Below are positions 1-10,349 of a DNA stretch of 64,000 nucleotides, one piece after another. Origin of the DNA: Ophiocordyceps camponoti-saundersi (nom. inval.) (lineage: Eukaryota > Ascomycota > Sordariomycetes > Hypocreales > Ophiocordycipitaceae); contig PDHQ01000049.1 of the NCBI GenBank assembly GCA_003339415.1, positions 72,746-136,745 of the forward strand, read 5' to 3'. Every line of letters begins with the position of its first letter. The stretch's first letter is position 1. Position numbers and translations under genes: made by a program. The notes under the pieces are model-generated. The model made no database searches, was not told the DNA's origin, and was given only the letters and a program-made list of their open reading frames with translations.

Positions 1-59
1 GGCTTAATACTACCACCCCCTTTTCACCCCCCTCTGTCCCCCCCCCCCCCCCCCCCCCC

Positions 60-99
<40 letters not shown>

Positions 100-622
100 C
101 AACGTCCAGCCATCCAGCCATCCATCCATCCATCATCATCATCCCGGGGGAGCATCGTCCATCTCACACCCCCCTCTTCTCACCCCTTTCTTTCGCTGTA
201 CAGTATGTACGCAATGGCCACCCCCTCCCCCCCCCCCTCCCCTTCACCCTCCCTCGCTACCTATTGACTGTAGTATTGAATTTTTTTTATCCTTCCTTTT
301 CCTTCCTTTTTCACTCTCTCTTCTCTACTTGCTTCTGCATGTGGCTGCATGTCACCCTCCTTCTCTTCGCCGTTCCATTTTAGTTTTTCTTCTCTCGTTT
401 TTTTTTTGCTTTTATCATCATGATAGTGATAGCCTTAATATATCCTCCTTCCTCCCTCCCGACCTCCAACGGCTTTACTGCAACCCCCGGCAACCGGCAT
501 CTCCCATCCTCCGGCCTCTTCGTCTCCTCGCCTCTTTCCAACGTCGTCGCCGGCTGAATCTTTCTATACCTCTCTGATAAAAAAGCATACCAGAGAGGCA
601 AGAATTAAAAAAAAGGAGGGAC
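1..622. other. Left-edge low-complexity flank and leader of the UNC93-like gene
   Basis: Positions about 40-96 are an almost pure C run broken by one short CGGCG. This is followed by CCAT/CAT microsatellite (about 108-142) and then C/T-rich sequence up to the start codon at 623. I see no gene here. The C/T-rich part from about 150 to 600 looks like a typical pyrimidine-rich fungal promoter and 5' leader. The long C run is the kind of sequence that assembles badly, so its length should not be trusted. Confidence 0.6.
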
Positions 623-2373
623 ATGGAAGCCGACAAGATGGCCGTCGACGAAACCTCTTCCGCTCACGTCGACACCGCCGCTCGTCCCAATGGCTTCATC
701 TATCGACCGATTCGCGTCTTCGGACGTGAGACCTGGTACGCGTCGCCCAAGGTTCAGCTCTTGATGGTCTCTCTCGTTTGCTTCCTCTGTCCTGGAATGT
801 ACAATTCTCTCACTGGCCTCGGAGGCGGAGGTCAGGTCGACGCCACGGCCCAGGATCACGCCAACGTCGCCCTCTACAGCACCTTCGCCGTCGTCAGCTT
901 CTTGTCCGGTTCCTTCGCTAATCGCCTCGGACTGCGCTTGACCCTGTCCATCGGCGGCCTTGGATACTGCATCTACAGCGCCTCCTTCCTCTCTTATTCG
1001 CATACTGGCAACGTCGGCTTCGTCATCTTCGCCGGTGCTTTTCTCGGCCTATGCGCCGGTCTGCTCTGGACCGCTCAGGGGGCCATCATGATGTCGTACC
1101 CGCCCGAGAATAGCAAGGGTCGCTACATATCCGTCTTTTGGATCATCTTTAACTTGGGCGCCGTCATCGGGTCTCTGGTCTGTACCGAACAGGCTTCTCT
1201 TCCTTCTCTTGTATACGAATACGACTGATCCTTGTCCATCTAGATCCCACTCGCGCAAAACATCAACAAAAAGGCAGGCCCCGTCACCGACGGCACATAC
1301 ATCGCCTTCATCATCCTCATGTTCATCGGCGCATGCCTCTCACTCATGCTCTGCGATGCCGACAAGGTTGTCCGAGATGACAACACAAAAGTCATCCTCA
1401 TGAAGAACCCGTCCTGGTCGAGCGAGCTCAAGGGCCTCTGGGCAACCCTCTTCAACGAGCCTTGGATCCTCCTCCTCTTCCCCATGTTCTTCGCCTCCAA
1501 CTTCTTCTACACCTATCAGAACAACGGCATGAACGCCGCCCACTTCAACACCCGCACCCGCGCCCTCAACAACCTGCTCTACTGGCTCGCCCAGATCTTC
1601 GGCGCCATCCTTTCCGGCCATTGCCTCGACATGCACTACATCCGCCGCAGCCTCCGCGCCAAGCTCGCCTTCGCCTTCCTCGCTACCCTCACTTTCGTCA
1701 TCTGGGGTGCCGGATGGCATTGGCAGCAGCAACAGGTGTCTCGTTCAGTCGCCGAGAGCAAGAACTACAACGGCCTTCTCGATTGGTCTGACGGAGGTCG
1801 CTTCGCCGGTCCCATGGTTCTCTACTTTTTCTACGGCTTCTACGACGCCATCTGGCAGACGTCCATCTATTGGTAAGTCGTCATTCTCTCTTTCTCTCTC
1901 TTTCCACTCTTTCTCTCTCTTTCCACTCTTTCTCTCTTCTCACACATCATCTTTGATCCTCTCACCGTCTTTTACGACGTTAACCATGTCATCCCAGGTT
2001 TATGGGATCTCTTTCCAATTCGGGTCGCAAGGCCGCTAATCTCGCTGGTAAGTCCCAACGTCGTCTCTCTGAACCCGAGTATACACAGGTAGTAGCTGAC
2101 CTTTCAACGTACTGCCCAGGCTTCTACAAGTCCATCCAATCTTTCGGAGCCAGCATCGCCTACTATATGGACGGCAGCAAAAAGGAGTACAACACCATCT
2201 TTGGAGTAACGTGGGGCTTACTCGCGGGCTCCTTGCTCTTCGCCCTACCTGTAGTCCTCTATAAGATCAAGGACCACATTTCGGTTGAAGATGATCTGAA
2301 GTTCAGCGACGAGACCATTGACGACGTTGTTGTTCAGCCCGGGGAGAAGGAGAAGACTCATCCGGAGGTCTGA
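623..2373 (+). CDS. UNC93-like (DUF895) major facilitator transporter
   Basis: Predicted 495-residue multi-pass membrane protein of the fungal UNC93/DUF895 branch of the major facilitator superfamily. Exons: 623-1177, 1244-1872, 1998-2047, 2120-2373. The joins keep phase and restore the frame (GSL|IPLAQNI; W|FMGSL; AG|FYKSIQSFG). The first half shows the family block GMYNSLTGLGGGGQ at about residues 58-71. Hydrophobic segments lie at about 43-62, 80-98, 104-124, 131-151 and 170-185. A second bundle includes FYTYQNN, LLYWLAQIFGAILSG and AFLATLTFVIWGAG. The C-terminal tail is acidic and cytosolic in style. The start is the first ATG after an A-rich leader (GGAGGGACATGG). The substrate is unknown; family members are annotated as ion-channel regulators or generic transporters. 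Intron 1 uses the unusual donor GTCTGT. Confidence 0.85.
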
Positions 2374-2861
2374 CGGAAAAGATGTACATATATGCCAGCG
2401 TTGCATATCATGTGTTTTTATCAATATTATTCTTAGATACGTGACATGTGTTGGATCCTACGCAGCCTTGACTATTGCCTTCGCTATTGTGAGCCGTCCA
2501 TGTTAGCGCCGGAACGCAGATGACCGCCCGCGGGCCCCACTGTCCGTGAGCAAGGCCGACCCCTGAGCGAGAAAGAGTATCTGAACGATGCGCCGTTGAA
2601 CGTCCGCGCTCCGTCCACCGCAAAATCGCCTAGAGGGACATGCCGTGTCACCGGCGGCTCGGCGGCCCGCAGGAGCACGGAGCCAGCATGGATGGTTCCA
2701 CAACTGCTCCGCGTCGCTGCCGTGTGGCAAGATACTGACTTGTAACGATGCTTCTTCGGCTGTGGTGATCCGCCTTTTGCTTCCTCTCCCTCACATACTT
2801 TCTCTGTATTTGTCTCTTTCTTCTGTCTCTCTCGTCCCCTACTTGTCGGCTTTAGCGATGT
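2374..2861. other. Convergent intergenic region
   Basis: Lies between the 3' end of the UNC93-like gene and the 3' end of KGD4 on the other strand. Positions about 2500-2730 are GC-rich and open in several frames, but no frame shows a family motif or a convincing start. The remainder is T/C-rich, consistent with 3' UTR. No RNA gene was recognised. Confidence 0.5.
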
Positions 2862-3361
2862 CTAGCGGCACAGGGCAGCGCCGCCCGATTCAATGGCCTC
2901 GATTTCAGCCATCTCGAAGGGTACGCGATGGAAGCGAGAAGGCAATTCGGAAAGCGCAAAACAGACGCCCTTGGATGGCTCGATGGGGCCCAGTTGGGAG
3001 CCGGGGGAGCCTCCGATGCCGGCCTCGTAGCTGCGGATGGACTTCTGCAAGGGTCCGTGTTGCTGGGCGTGGTCACGGTACGAGCTGAAGGAGCTGTGGC
3101 GCGAGGCGGAAGAGCTGTTCCCATAGGCGGAGAAGGATTCGGGCAGAGAGCCGGTTGGGGAGGCGGGGTGAGGCTTGGGCGTGTGGTCTACGGAGGCTTA
3201 ATGGAATCGAAGAGTTAGTGAGGAGACGGAGACGTTATCTGGACAGGAAACGGGGGAAGGGGGCGATCCTCACAGGGAATGGAACGGGGCCCGAGAAACT
3301 TGATCATCGGAGTGCGATCAGCGTGAGCGGTGGCCTGCCGAAGGGCTCGAGTAGCGAACAT
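2862..3361 (-). CDS. KGD4: 2-oxoglutarate dehydrogenase complex subunit 4 (KGD4/YMR31, bS-type MRPS36 family)
   Basis: 137-residue mitochondrial protein of the YMR31/MRPS36/Kgd4 family, first described as a small-ribosomal-subunit protein. It is now known as the factor that tethers the E3 dihydrolipoamide dehydrogenase to the 2-oxoglutarate dehydrogenase core. Exons on the minus strand: 3361-3274 and 3187-2862. Donor GTGAGG and acceptor CCGTAG join IP|YHTPKPHP in phase. The N-terminus (MFATRALRQATAHADRTP) is a basic amphipathic presequence that runs straight into the family block MIKFLGPRSIP. The C-terminus carries the diagnostic ELPSRFHRVPFEMAEIEAIE then SGGAAL, preceded by LGPIEPSKG. Length matches the family. 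The frame is open upstream of the ATG, but the presequence start is the natural one. Confidence 0.9.
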
Positions 3362-4367
3362 GACTCTGGCGGTGGGGGAGTCGCGGGGAGGGCTAGGGCT
3401 TCTTCTAGTTGATTTCTCGCTTTTGGGTGAACCCTTGGCGGTAGAGGCCGGAGGAAGATATATCGTGAGGAAGCGAAAGTTGTGAACTGCCGTAGCAGGT
3501 TGGAAGATGGGCAGGCAGATGGAAGCAATGGGGCAAGGGAAGCGGAAGAGACAGATTGATAAAAGAGCAACTTCGGAGGGGGACCGGAAGAAGATGAGCG
3601 TCGGCGTGCGGATCATGCCATAAGCCGCCACTAATATACCACGAGGTAGCGCGTAGGCTACAGGCTGCAGGCCAAGCGTCCCCTCCCCCCTCCTCGCCCG
3701 CTATCGGCCCCCACTAGAGATAGTACATACATACATACATACTACCTGGTAGGCGTCGTGGCTGGAGGACCCCTTTATCAGCGGTTGTCTCTCTGTGCCT
3801 GCAAGCGGAAGGGGTCCGGTACGGCGAGTCGAGTCGGTTACACTCATTACAACTGACATACATAGGTATGTATGATGTGAGGAGGCTTTCCCCGCTTCAA
3901 CTTGCTGTGTGTACATGCATACGTAGGTAATAGGTATGCAGCTGCCAGCACGCGGTCAACGCAGTGCCCAGATACTTAGGTAGGTAGGTAGATCATAGAC
4001 GAAGGCTCAACAGTCCTACCAGGCACAGTAGGATACGGTAGCACATGCCGCCTTCGCGCGATTAGCATCTGCATGTACAAATGTACAAGTATCGATACAC
4101 AGCCTCCCATCACCCGCCTGAAAACCTCCCGACTGACCGACTGATGTCCCGCATTCCGTCTGAACATCGGAGCGCGCCGGTGGCCGGGAAAAGCCGGAGC
4201 AAGCTCCTGTTTCCCACCCTGGTCACTAAGTGGCGTGACGCCCTCGCCATCTCGTCCCATCTATTATCGGCATCAGCATCAGCATTATCATCATCATCAT
4301 CATCATCATCATCTTGCCATCTCCGACCTCATCCTTCTCGTGTCGAATCATCCCATCCCTGTAACCC
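3362..4367. other. Intergenic region with CATA and TAGG microsatellites
   Basis: Promoter side of KGD4 and 3' side of the SGNH-like gene. It contains CATA repeats (about 3722-3742), TAGG repeats (about 3975-3991) and a CAT run (about 4285-4313). No reading frame here shows family motifs. The 138-codon frame through 3215-3631 on the minus strand is only KGD4 exon 1 extended through its leader and intron. Confidence 0.5.
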
Positions 4368-5791
4368 TCACTGCACCTTCACCCCACGCACCGACGCGAT
4401 CAGCTCCCTCGAGATTCTTTCCGCCGTCATCCGAGCGGCCCCCTCCGCCATCCGCTGGCCGACAGTGAACGCATCGTGAAACAGGTGTGCGTCCGGTGTG
4501 GAACAAGTCTCGTCGCCTTCCACACATGGCTTCCACACATCCAAGAAGCCCGTCGCCGCAGCCTGCTCCTTGCTCCGCTGCACCTCCCGCTCCGTCATGG
4601 CGTTGAGAATCGTGACCGCCGGCGTCGATCGCAGCCCGGTCCGACGAGGATAAGGCGCATCCATTAGTTTGCCCTTGCTAGGCTTGCCGAAATCGCCTGT
4701 CTTGGAATCTTCTTTGACCTCAGATTTGGACCTCCCCCTGGCTACCCAACGTTCCAGCTCCTGACCAACTTTGGAGTTCCATTGTTTGGTCAAAAAGGCT
4801 GCGTTGCGCATCTGCTCCGCTTTGGAGTGCGGTGCCGGTGGATCCGGTCGCGTCTGCCACCCGGGCGTTAGCGTCACATCGAGAAGGTCCGGGATGACGA
4901 TCTGGAAGCTCTCCAGCTGGCGCTTATCTAGCCGCCCGTGCGCGCCCTGATCCGAGAGCCTCTCGACGCCAGAATTGGCATTGCCTGCCCAAATGTCTAA
5001 ATAGGCGGTCGATCTGTGATACAGGGAGTCTTCATATAGCACCTCGATCTGTGAGAATAAGTGAGAAACTAGTGCGTCCACCGCACGCTCGCCCAACTCC
5101 CGAGGCAGAGCCGCCAGGTTCCAGACGTCCCAGGTCCCAAATGTGAACACCCACAGGGTGCGGTGCGGTGCGGCGGCGGCGGCGGCGTCGGTGGATCGGC
5201 GTGATAGAAATCCCTTCACCTGCGCCTCAAGGTCGGGCGTCTGCGCCGGAACTGGGTATTGTTCAGAGATGAAGGTGTAATTCCAAGCCGGTGACCTAAC
5301 CACGTCCATCTCTTTCATCCGGCTCTGGAGCATGCTCAGCTCGTTGGCGTAGATGCCGTTGGATGTCAGTCCGTGATTCGAGCCGGCCGGAGGAACGAGG
5401 GAGACATGCGAGGAGCAGCCAAGCTTTGGGTAAAGATGTGAGACGATGCTACTCTCCCACCCGGCATAGCGTGACTTACCTCGATGCAGAGCCGTTCCGT
5501 CCACGTTGGACGACCGGAGGCGCTGCCAAGCAGGTCCTGCGAGCCGAAGACGACAATTCTCAAGTTATCGCCCGCCTCCCGAGACCAGTTCCAAGAAGGA
5601 CGCCAGGACGCGGGGGATAGGTGCACAAGGGCTGGAACGACGAGGAGCATAGCCGCGAAAAGCACGAGAGAGAGCGGCCCCCCGCGCATGATGCGCTGCG
5701 TGGCGAATGCCAACAGGGCCTTGGTCCCGGGATATCGTGGAAGATTGTCTGGCGGCTCATCCACCGACTTGGACGGCCTGTGAGAGCCCAT
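4368..5791 (-). CDS. Membrane-anchored SGNH/GDSL-like hydrolase family protein, fungal
   Basis: 455-residue predicted type II membrane protein. Minus-strand exons are 5791-5480 and 5423-4368. Donor GTAAGT and acceptor AAAG join LCIE|LGCSSH in phase 0. Residues 1-38 are polar. Residues about 39-58 (PLSLVLFAAMLLVVPALVHL) are a transmembrane anchor, and the rest should face the lumen or exterior. The start of the lumenal domain reads LRIVVFGSQDLLGS, in the position of SGNH block I, with Ser in GSQD as the possible nucleophile. Later blocks are TLWVFTFGTWDVWNL (block III-like GxWDxW), a DIWAGNA segment, and PDLLDVTLTPGW followed by PHSKAEQMRNAAFLTKQWN. This pattern occurs in uncharacterised Pezizomycotina proteins. 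Hydrolase activity is inferred and the substrate is unknown. An Ala run at about residues 108-113 comes from a GCG/GCC-rich stretch. Confidence 0.7.
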
Positions 5792-7253
5792 GATGGTGCC
5801 CGGGTGCGGACACGTCTCTCAGGACTCGCATTCGTTGCGCCAGATGCGTCGGCCTGTATTCCCTCTGCTGAAGCGAGCGAGACACAGTGCAGCAAATAGC
5901 GTGTCGGTCACCGGAGTGGGTGGAGAGAAAGAAACAATAACAGGATGATAACGACAGGGATTGATGTTTCCAGCTCGGCGCAACGATGCCGGGCTCCCGG
6001 GTCGGGGCTAGTAAGACGGACCAAAATTGGAAGCCGAGGACGAATTGAATGAAAATAAATGCCGAAGTCGGGAGATGCCGTTTTAGAGAGCCGATGAAGA
6101 GGGAAAAAGAGAAGGCGACGGCGAAGAGAGGAGGTGTCGAAGCGCCATGCATAATGCGCCACGCAGCGCGGCAGGGACTTGGTCACGAAGATCAAACCAG
6201 ACTGAAGGACACAGGGGACCGACGATTCACGCCGAAATTGCAGTACCCAGATAGGAAGTCAGATGAAGAAGAAGAAGAATGAGACTCCTTAGTGTTCAGC
6301 GAAACTTCCATTGCACCGTCTGTCTCGGCTGTTGCCGGGGTGCCGTTGAGGCGTAGGGAACAGTAACATTTACATGAATCAGACGCACAACGCTCAAACA
6401 GCAACTGTCTTCACGTGGCAGCCTGGTAGAGGCGAGGGGGAGGAGGAGGAGGAGAGGGGGTGGGTTTATGTTACTGTGAAATGCATGTCATGTATAATGT
6501 ATGTATGTCATCGTCATCGCTCCTTCGGAGAGGGGAAAAGAGAAACACAAAGAAGGCGAATCGCACATGTCATTGATTGGAGATTGAGAGAGAAGGAAGG
6601 AAGGAAGGGGATTGGGGGGGGGGGGGGGATTTGCTGCATTCCCGCTTCGGCGAATGGCAAATCGTGAAACGGCCTCCGTCTTCGTCGTCGCATCTCTTCC
6701 ATCTGTTGCCGATCTGAGTCGTGCAAGTTGTAAATGGAAGGGTACGGATGCTAAGGTCCAGCAGCGAAAGTACCCACCTACCTGCTAGCCAGTGCTAGAT
6801 ACCTGGTACGAAGGCAATGGATGACAAAAAAGCACCGTGTGCGTCGCTACCTATGTAAGCATGGCTGGCTGAACACAGGCGCGTTCCAGCCCAGCGCCGC
6901 ACTGTCCTTGTTATTATGCACATACAGATGATGTGCCTCCATACCTACTACCTAGGTACCTAGGTACTAGCGAGCTAGAGCCTTAGTACCTACTTTTCGT
7001 CTCGTCTTGTCTTGACTCTCGTCCATTTCTCTTTCTCTCTCACTCACTCTCTCTCTCTTGTCTCTCTCACGCACACATTCTCTCTGTCTCTCTTGTCTCT
7101 CTTGTCTCTCTTGTCTCTCTTGTCTCTCTCGAATCTTTTTACTGCGGCAATCGTGCTTGTGTCGCTGCCTTTGGCCCTCCGCGGCCTCGAATATGCCATG
7201 ATCCACCAAAAGCCTCCTCTCGATCGCCATCGCTAAGACGCAGACGCTTCATC
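5792..7253. other. Divergent promoter region between the SGNH-like gene and the 1031-residue protein
   Basis: Shared upstream region. It contains GAA runs (about 6266-6280), a GGAGGA run (about 6436-6455), a 15-base G run (about 6614-6628), and CCTAGGTAC palindromic motifs at about 6947-6966. Just before the right-hand gene is a tandem array of a 10-bp C/T unit (TGTCTCTCTT-like, five or so copies, about 7076-7130). Minus-strand frames at 5757-6195 look like 5' leader and show no family motif. Confidence 0.5.
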
Positions 7254-10200
7254 ATGCTCTCCCACCTTCGCTTTCACCGCCGCGGCGCTTCCAATCCCGC
7301 CTCTCCTTCGCTCAATCAACCTCGTCCTTGGTCGCCTCCGGCCGTTACCGACTCGTCTTACCCAGGTGTTGATGCAGACGATGCTTCTTCCTCGAGCTCG
7401 TCCGCCCTACCTCCCACGTTGCCGCCCATTCCATCTGTGACCTCGGCGGCGGATTGGCCGTCAACACAGTCCCATAGCGATGGCAGCGATGGCGCCTATA
7501 TCCCACGTACCTATCATGGCGACACGAGGCCTCCTCAAGCCGAAGACCTCGCTTCGTTCCCAAATCTCTCGAAGCGGCTGCCACCCCGTCCACTCTCCGC
7601 CGAGATCGAGGCAGCGTCCTCATCCCATACCGGACCGGCCCCTTCCTTCAGCACGCCCACTGATCTTCAGAAATCGGCCCGATCCCGGCTGTCTCCCGAA
7701 GCGACAGGCCCTATCTCTGCCACCCACGGAGCGGAGCCGCCAAAAACAAGAAAGAGCTTGCCGTTTCTGAAAAACTCCATGTCCACTCTTTTGATGCGAC
7801 GAAAGAATAATCACAACCTCCCTGATATCCGTCCCCTGCCATTGGCAAACCGCCCCAAGGAGCCCGTCTATGACCCCCGCATCAGAGGCACCCGTGTACA
7901 CGACTTCAGCGCCCCTAGGCGCAAACAGAATGAAGACACCCGCTCGTCTGATGATACCAAGCCGTCCGTGGGACCTGAGGCTCATACACTTCACACTACT
8001 GGAAGTGCTTCTGACTCCGCCCGCTCAATGTCTCTTGACACAACATCTTCTCCCGCTCAACCATCGCCCAGTGTCTCGTCTGCCAGGACCAAGGCCTCAT
8101 CTATCGAGCAATGTCTGGGCCCGGCCAATGACGAGTCTCGCCCCCCGGTGCCGCCAAAGGATCACATTCCCTTGCCCTGCCGGCCTTTGCCACCGGTCAA
8201 GGCTGTCGATACCGATACTGAGCAGTCTCAGCAGACGACGCCGTCCCGTTGCAACACGCAAACCTCCAAAAATTTTCCAATGCACGAAATATCAGCCGTG
8301 CCGAGACATATGAAGAGCACGTCGTCTAGATTCAGCTTTGACATGATTGGCGCGGCTGGTCAGGAGAAGCTGCTGGAAGAGCGTCATCGTCAGCGTGAAT
8401 TGGAGAAGAAAACGACCGCCGTCCCGGAGGCTAGAGACTCTGTCGATTACGAGCGAGACTCGTTTGATTACGATCCCTTAATGGATGACGACGGGTTGGA
8501 GGAGATGATACCAGGCGTCAACGCTGATGCCGAAGAAGAAGGAGATGAAGAAGAAGAAGAAGGAGAAGAAGAAGAAGAAGAAGGAGAAGAAGGGCGTGAA
8601 GAACAAGAGACCGTTGATTATTGCGACGGCCACGATCTGTCCAATACCGTCTCGTCCCTGACGAGCTCTCATGTTGCCGGCCTTTCGGGGGCGCTACGTG
8701 ACGACGACAGTCAAAGCAAGACGTTTGTCGTGTCCTCCCAGGCCACGTCCAGCCCCTGCAGCTCGTGCCTGTCTCCCAGAACCCGGCCCTTGTCCCTGAA
8801 CGAAGGCCTCTGTGGCATGGTCTCTGGGTTGGGCGCCAGACCCCGCAGCTTCCCCTCTACGGCAACGCGGTCCGTCTCGGAAGACGACCTCTACTTTGAC
8901 GATGGATGCATTGATCCCTCAGGTGGCGAATTCGCCGAAGACCTCGCTGTGGAGCCCGAGTACTGCGGGGTACCCTTTGACGAATCCATATTCGACAACA
9001 TTGACACTGACCGATACGGTCGGCCAGTGCCCGGGGCCTTTGCTCAGGCTCAGATGATGAGGCGTGCGGCTGCCAAGACAGGCTCTGATAAGACATCTGG
9101 GACCTCTGCGCCGCAGGCTTTGCTTCGCTCCACTGCCCATACGTCCCCTCTTGCCGAAGCTCGAGGAGGGGAAGAGTCTCAGGATGCCATCCTGGAGGGT
9201 ATGCACGACGAAGTCGACGACCTCGAGAAATACCCTCTAGCTGCCTACCAGGCGGCGCTCGCGGCAGCCGCTCACGAAGCGGCGGCCTCGGGAAAGTTTC
9301 GGCGGAGTTCCTCGCCTTGGCAGCAGTCTGACGGGGAGTCTGCGGCGCTCTTCGAGGGCTCTCTGCCGGCCATACGGAGAACAGAATTTGATGACGAGGG
9401 CGACGGGACGGAATACGACGACGTCGACGAGGATGCCATCATCGCCGAGGCAAATGCCAGCGCGCTCGCATATGACTCGGACGGCTGGTACGGCCAAGAA
9501 TTTGGCTTCTACTCTAATCCTGCAGGCCATAATCAAACGCTACGCGCGCCAGGCCCGTCCAAGTTCTCCAACTATGAATACGCCAACGGAGGCGTCTTTG
9601 GCCCCGATGGGATGGCCGACCTGGACCACAGCGCCAACGGACGCATGATCTCGAGGGAGCCCAACCTGACGCCCATTACGGAACGCTCCGAGTACTCGAA
9701 TAGGAATTCGTTGATGAGTCTCGGTGTCCCACCGTACAGCTCGTCGACGCCCGCTGTCCAAAGCCCCGGCCTCTCTCAGCTAGCGGCGGTGGGAGAGCAA
9801 GGGGACGAGCAAATGACGCTCTCGGCGCTTCTGCGACTCCGTTCAAAGGCCTGGGGCGGCTCTCAGGCCAGTCTTGGCTCGAGCAAGGACGGCTCGCCGA
9901 GGTCGGAACGGGCCGTATCTCCGTGGGGTCTGAACGCAGCAGGGTCCGTCCCCTATCAGGCGGGTGAACACAGGCGTAAAAGCTCCTTATTTTCAACAGC
10001 CAGCCCGGAGTCGGAGGACGTGAGCGAATGCGGAAGCCCCACGCTGACGATGGGGGGGCCAGTCTGGCCGGAGCCGACAGAGCCGGTGGCGGTGGCTGGC
10101 GATTGCAGGCCGACGTCGAACACGGCGTCGAGGCGGAGCTCTTGGGACGTGGAAGATGGAAAGACGGGCGAGTGCAGACGACGGTCCTGGAAGGGTCACC

Positions 10201-10349
10201 GTCGACAGCGAAGTTCGACGGACAGCGTGTCCTATTTCAAAGAGGAAGAGGGCGGGGAAACAAGATGGATCATGGAGAGGCGACGAACGGGCGAATCGGG
10301 GGAAGTCGAGATACTGGAGCGCGAGATGGTGGAAGGAGGTCGAATCTGA
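7254..10349 (+). CDS. Conserved-looking Ser/Pro-rich acidic protein of unknown function, 1031 residues
   Basis: Single uninterrupted exon of 1031 codons; no enzyme domain recognised. From the N-terminus: a Ser/Pro-rich disordered region with proline clusters (residues 1-110); a basic patch PFLKNSMSTLLMRRKN (about 170-185); more Ser/Pro-rich sequence; a short helix-prone segment GQEKLLEERHRQRELEKK (about 367-384); and an acidic Glu/Asp run around 415-450. A better-conserved-looking block follows: PRSFPSTATRSVSEDDLYFDD, AVEPEYCGVPFDESIFDNI and DTDRYGRPVPGAFAQAQMM (about 535-605). The C-terminal half repeats Ser-rich and Arg/Ser phospho-site-like motifs (RRRSWKGHRRQRSSTDS). It resembles scaffold or signalling proteins of filamentous fungi, but no function should be assigned. 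The start at 7254 is the first ATG after the C/T-rich leader. Confidence 0.8.
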   Translation: MLSHLRFHRRGASNPASPSLNQPRPWSPPAVTDSSYPGVDADDASSSSSSALPPTLPPIPSVTSAADWPSTQSHSDGSDGAYIPRTYHGDTRPPQAEDLASFPNLSKRLPPRPLSAEIEAASSSHTGPAPSFSTPTDLQKSARSRLSPEATGPISATHGAEPPKTRKSLPFLKNSMSTLLMRRKNNHNLPDIRPLPLANRPKEPVYDPRIRGTRVHDFSAPRRKQNEDTRSSDDTKPSVGPEAHTLHTTGSASDSARSMSLDTTSSPAQPSPSVSSARTKASSIEQCLGPANDESRPPVPPKDHIPLPCRPLPPVKAVDTDTEQSQQTTPSRCNTQTSKNFPMHEISAVPRHMKSTSSRFSFDMIGAAGQEKLLEERHRQRELEKKTTAVPEARDSVDYERDSFDYDPLMDDDGLEEMIPGVNADAEEEGDEEEEEGEEEEEEGEEGREEQETVDYCDGHDLSNTVSSLTSSHVAGLSGALRDDDSQSKTFVVSSQATSSPCSSCLSPRTRPLSLNEGLCGMVSGLGARPRSFPSTATRSVSEDDLYFDDGCIDPSGGEFAEDLAVEPEYCGVPFDESIFDNIDTDRYGRPVPGAFAQAQMMRRAAAKTGSDKTSGTSAPQALLRSTAHTSPLAEARGGEESQDAILEGMHDEVDDLEKYPLAAYQAALAAAAHEAAASGKFRRSSSPWQQSDGESAALFEGSLPAIRRTEFDDEGDGTEYDDVDEDAIIAEANASALAYDSDGWYGQEFGFYSNPAGHNQTLRAPGPSKFSNYEYANGGVFGPDGMADLDHSANGRMISREPNLTPITERSEYSNRNSLMSLGVPPYSSSTPAVQSPGLSQLAAVGEQGDEQMTLSALLRLRSKAWGGSQASLGSSKDGSPRSERAVSPWGLNAAGSVPYQAGEHRRKSSLFSTASPESEDVSECGSPTLTMGGPVWPEPTEPVAVAGDCRPTSNTASRRSSWDVEDGKTGECRRRSWKGHRRQRSSTDSVSYFKEEEGGETRWIMERRRTGESGEVEILEREMVEGGRI
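8531..8598 (+). repeat. GAA/GAG run encoding a poly-glutamate tract
   Basis: A purine-only GAA/GGA microsatellite inside the 1031-residue gene. It encodes a tract made almost only of Glu with single Gly and Asp residues (about residues 427-448), so it is likely length-polymorphic between strains while staying in frame. Confidence 0.75.
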
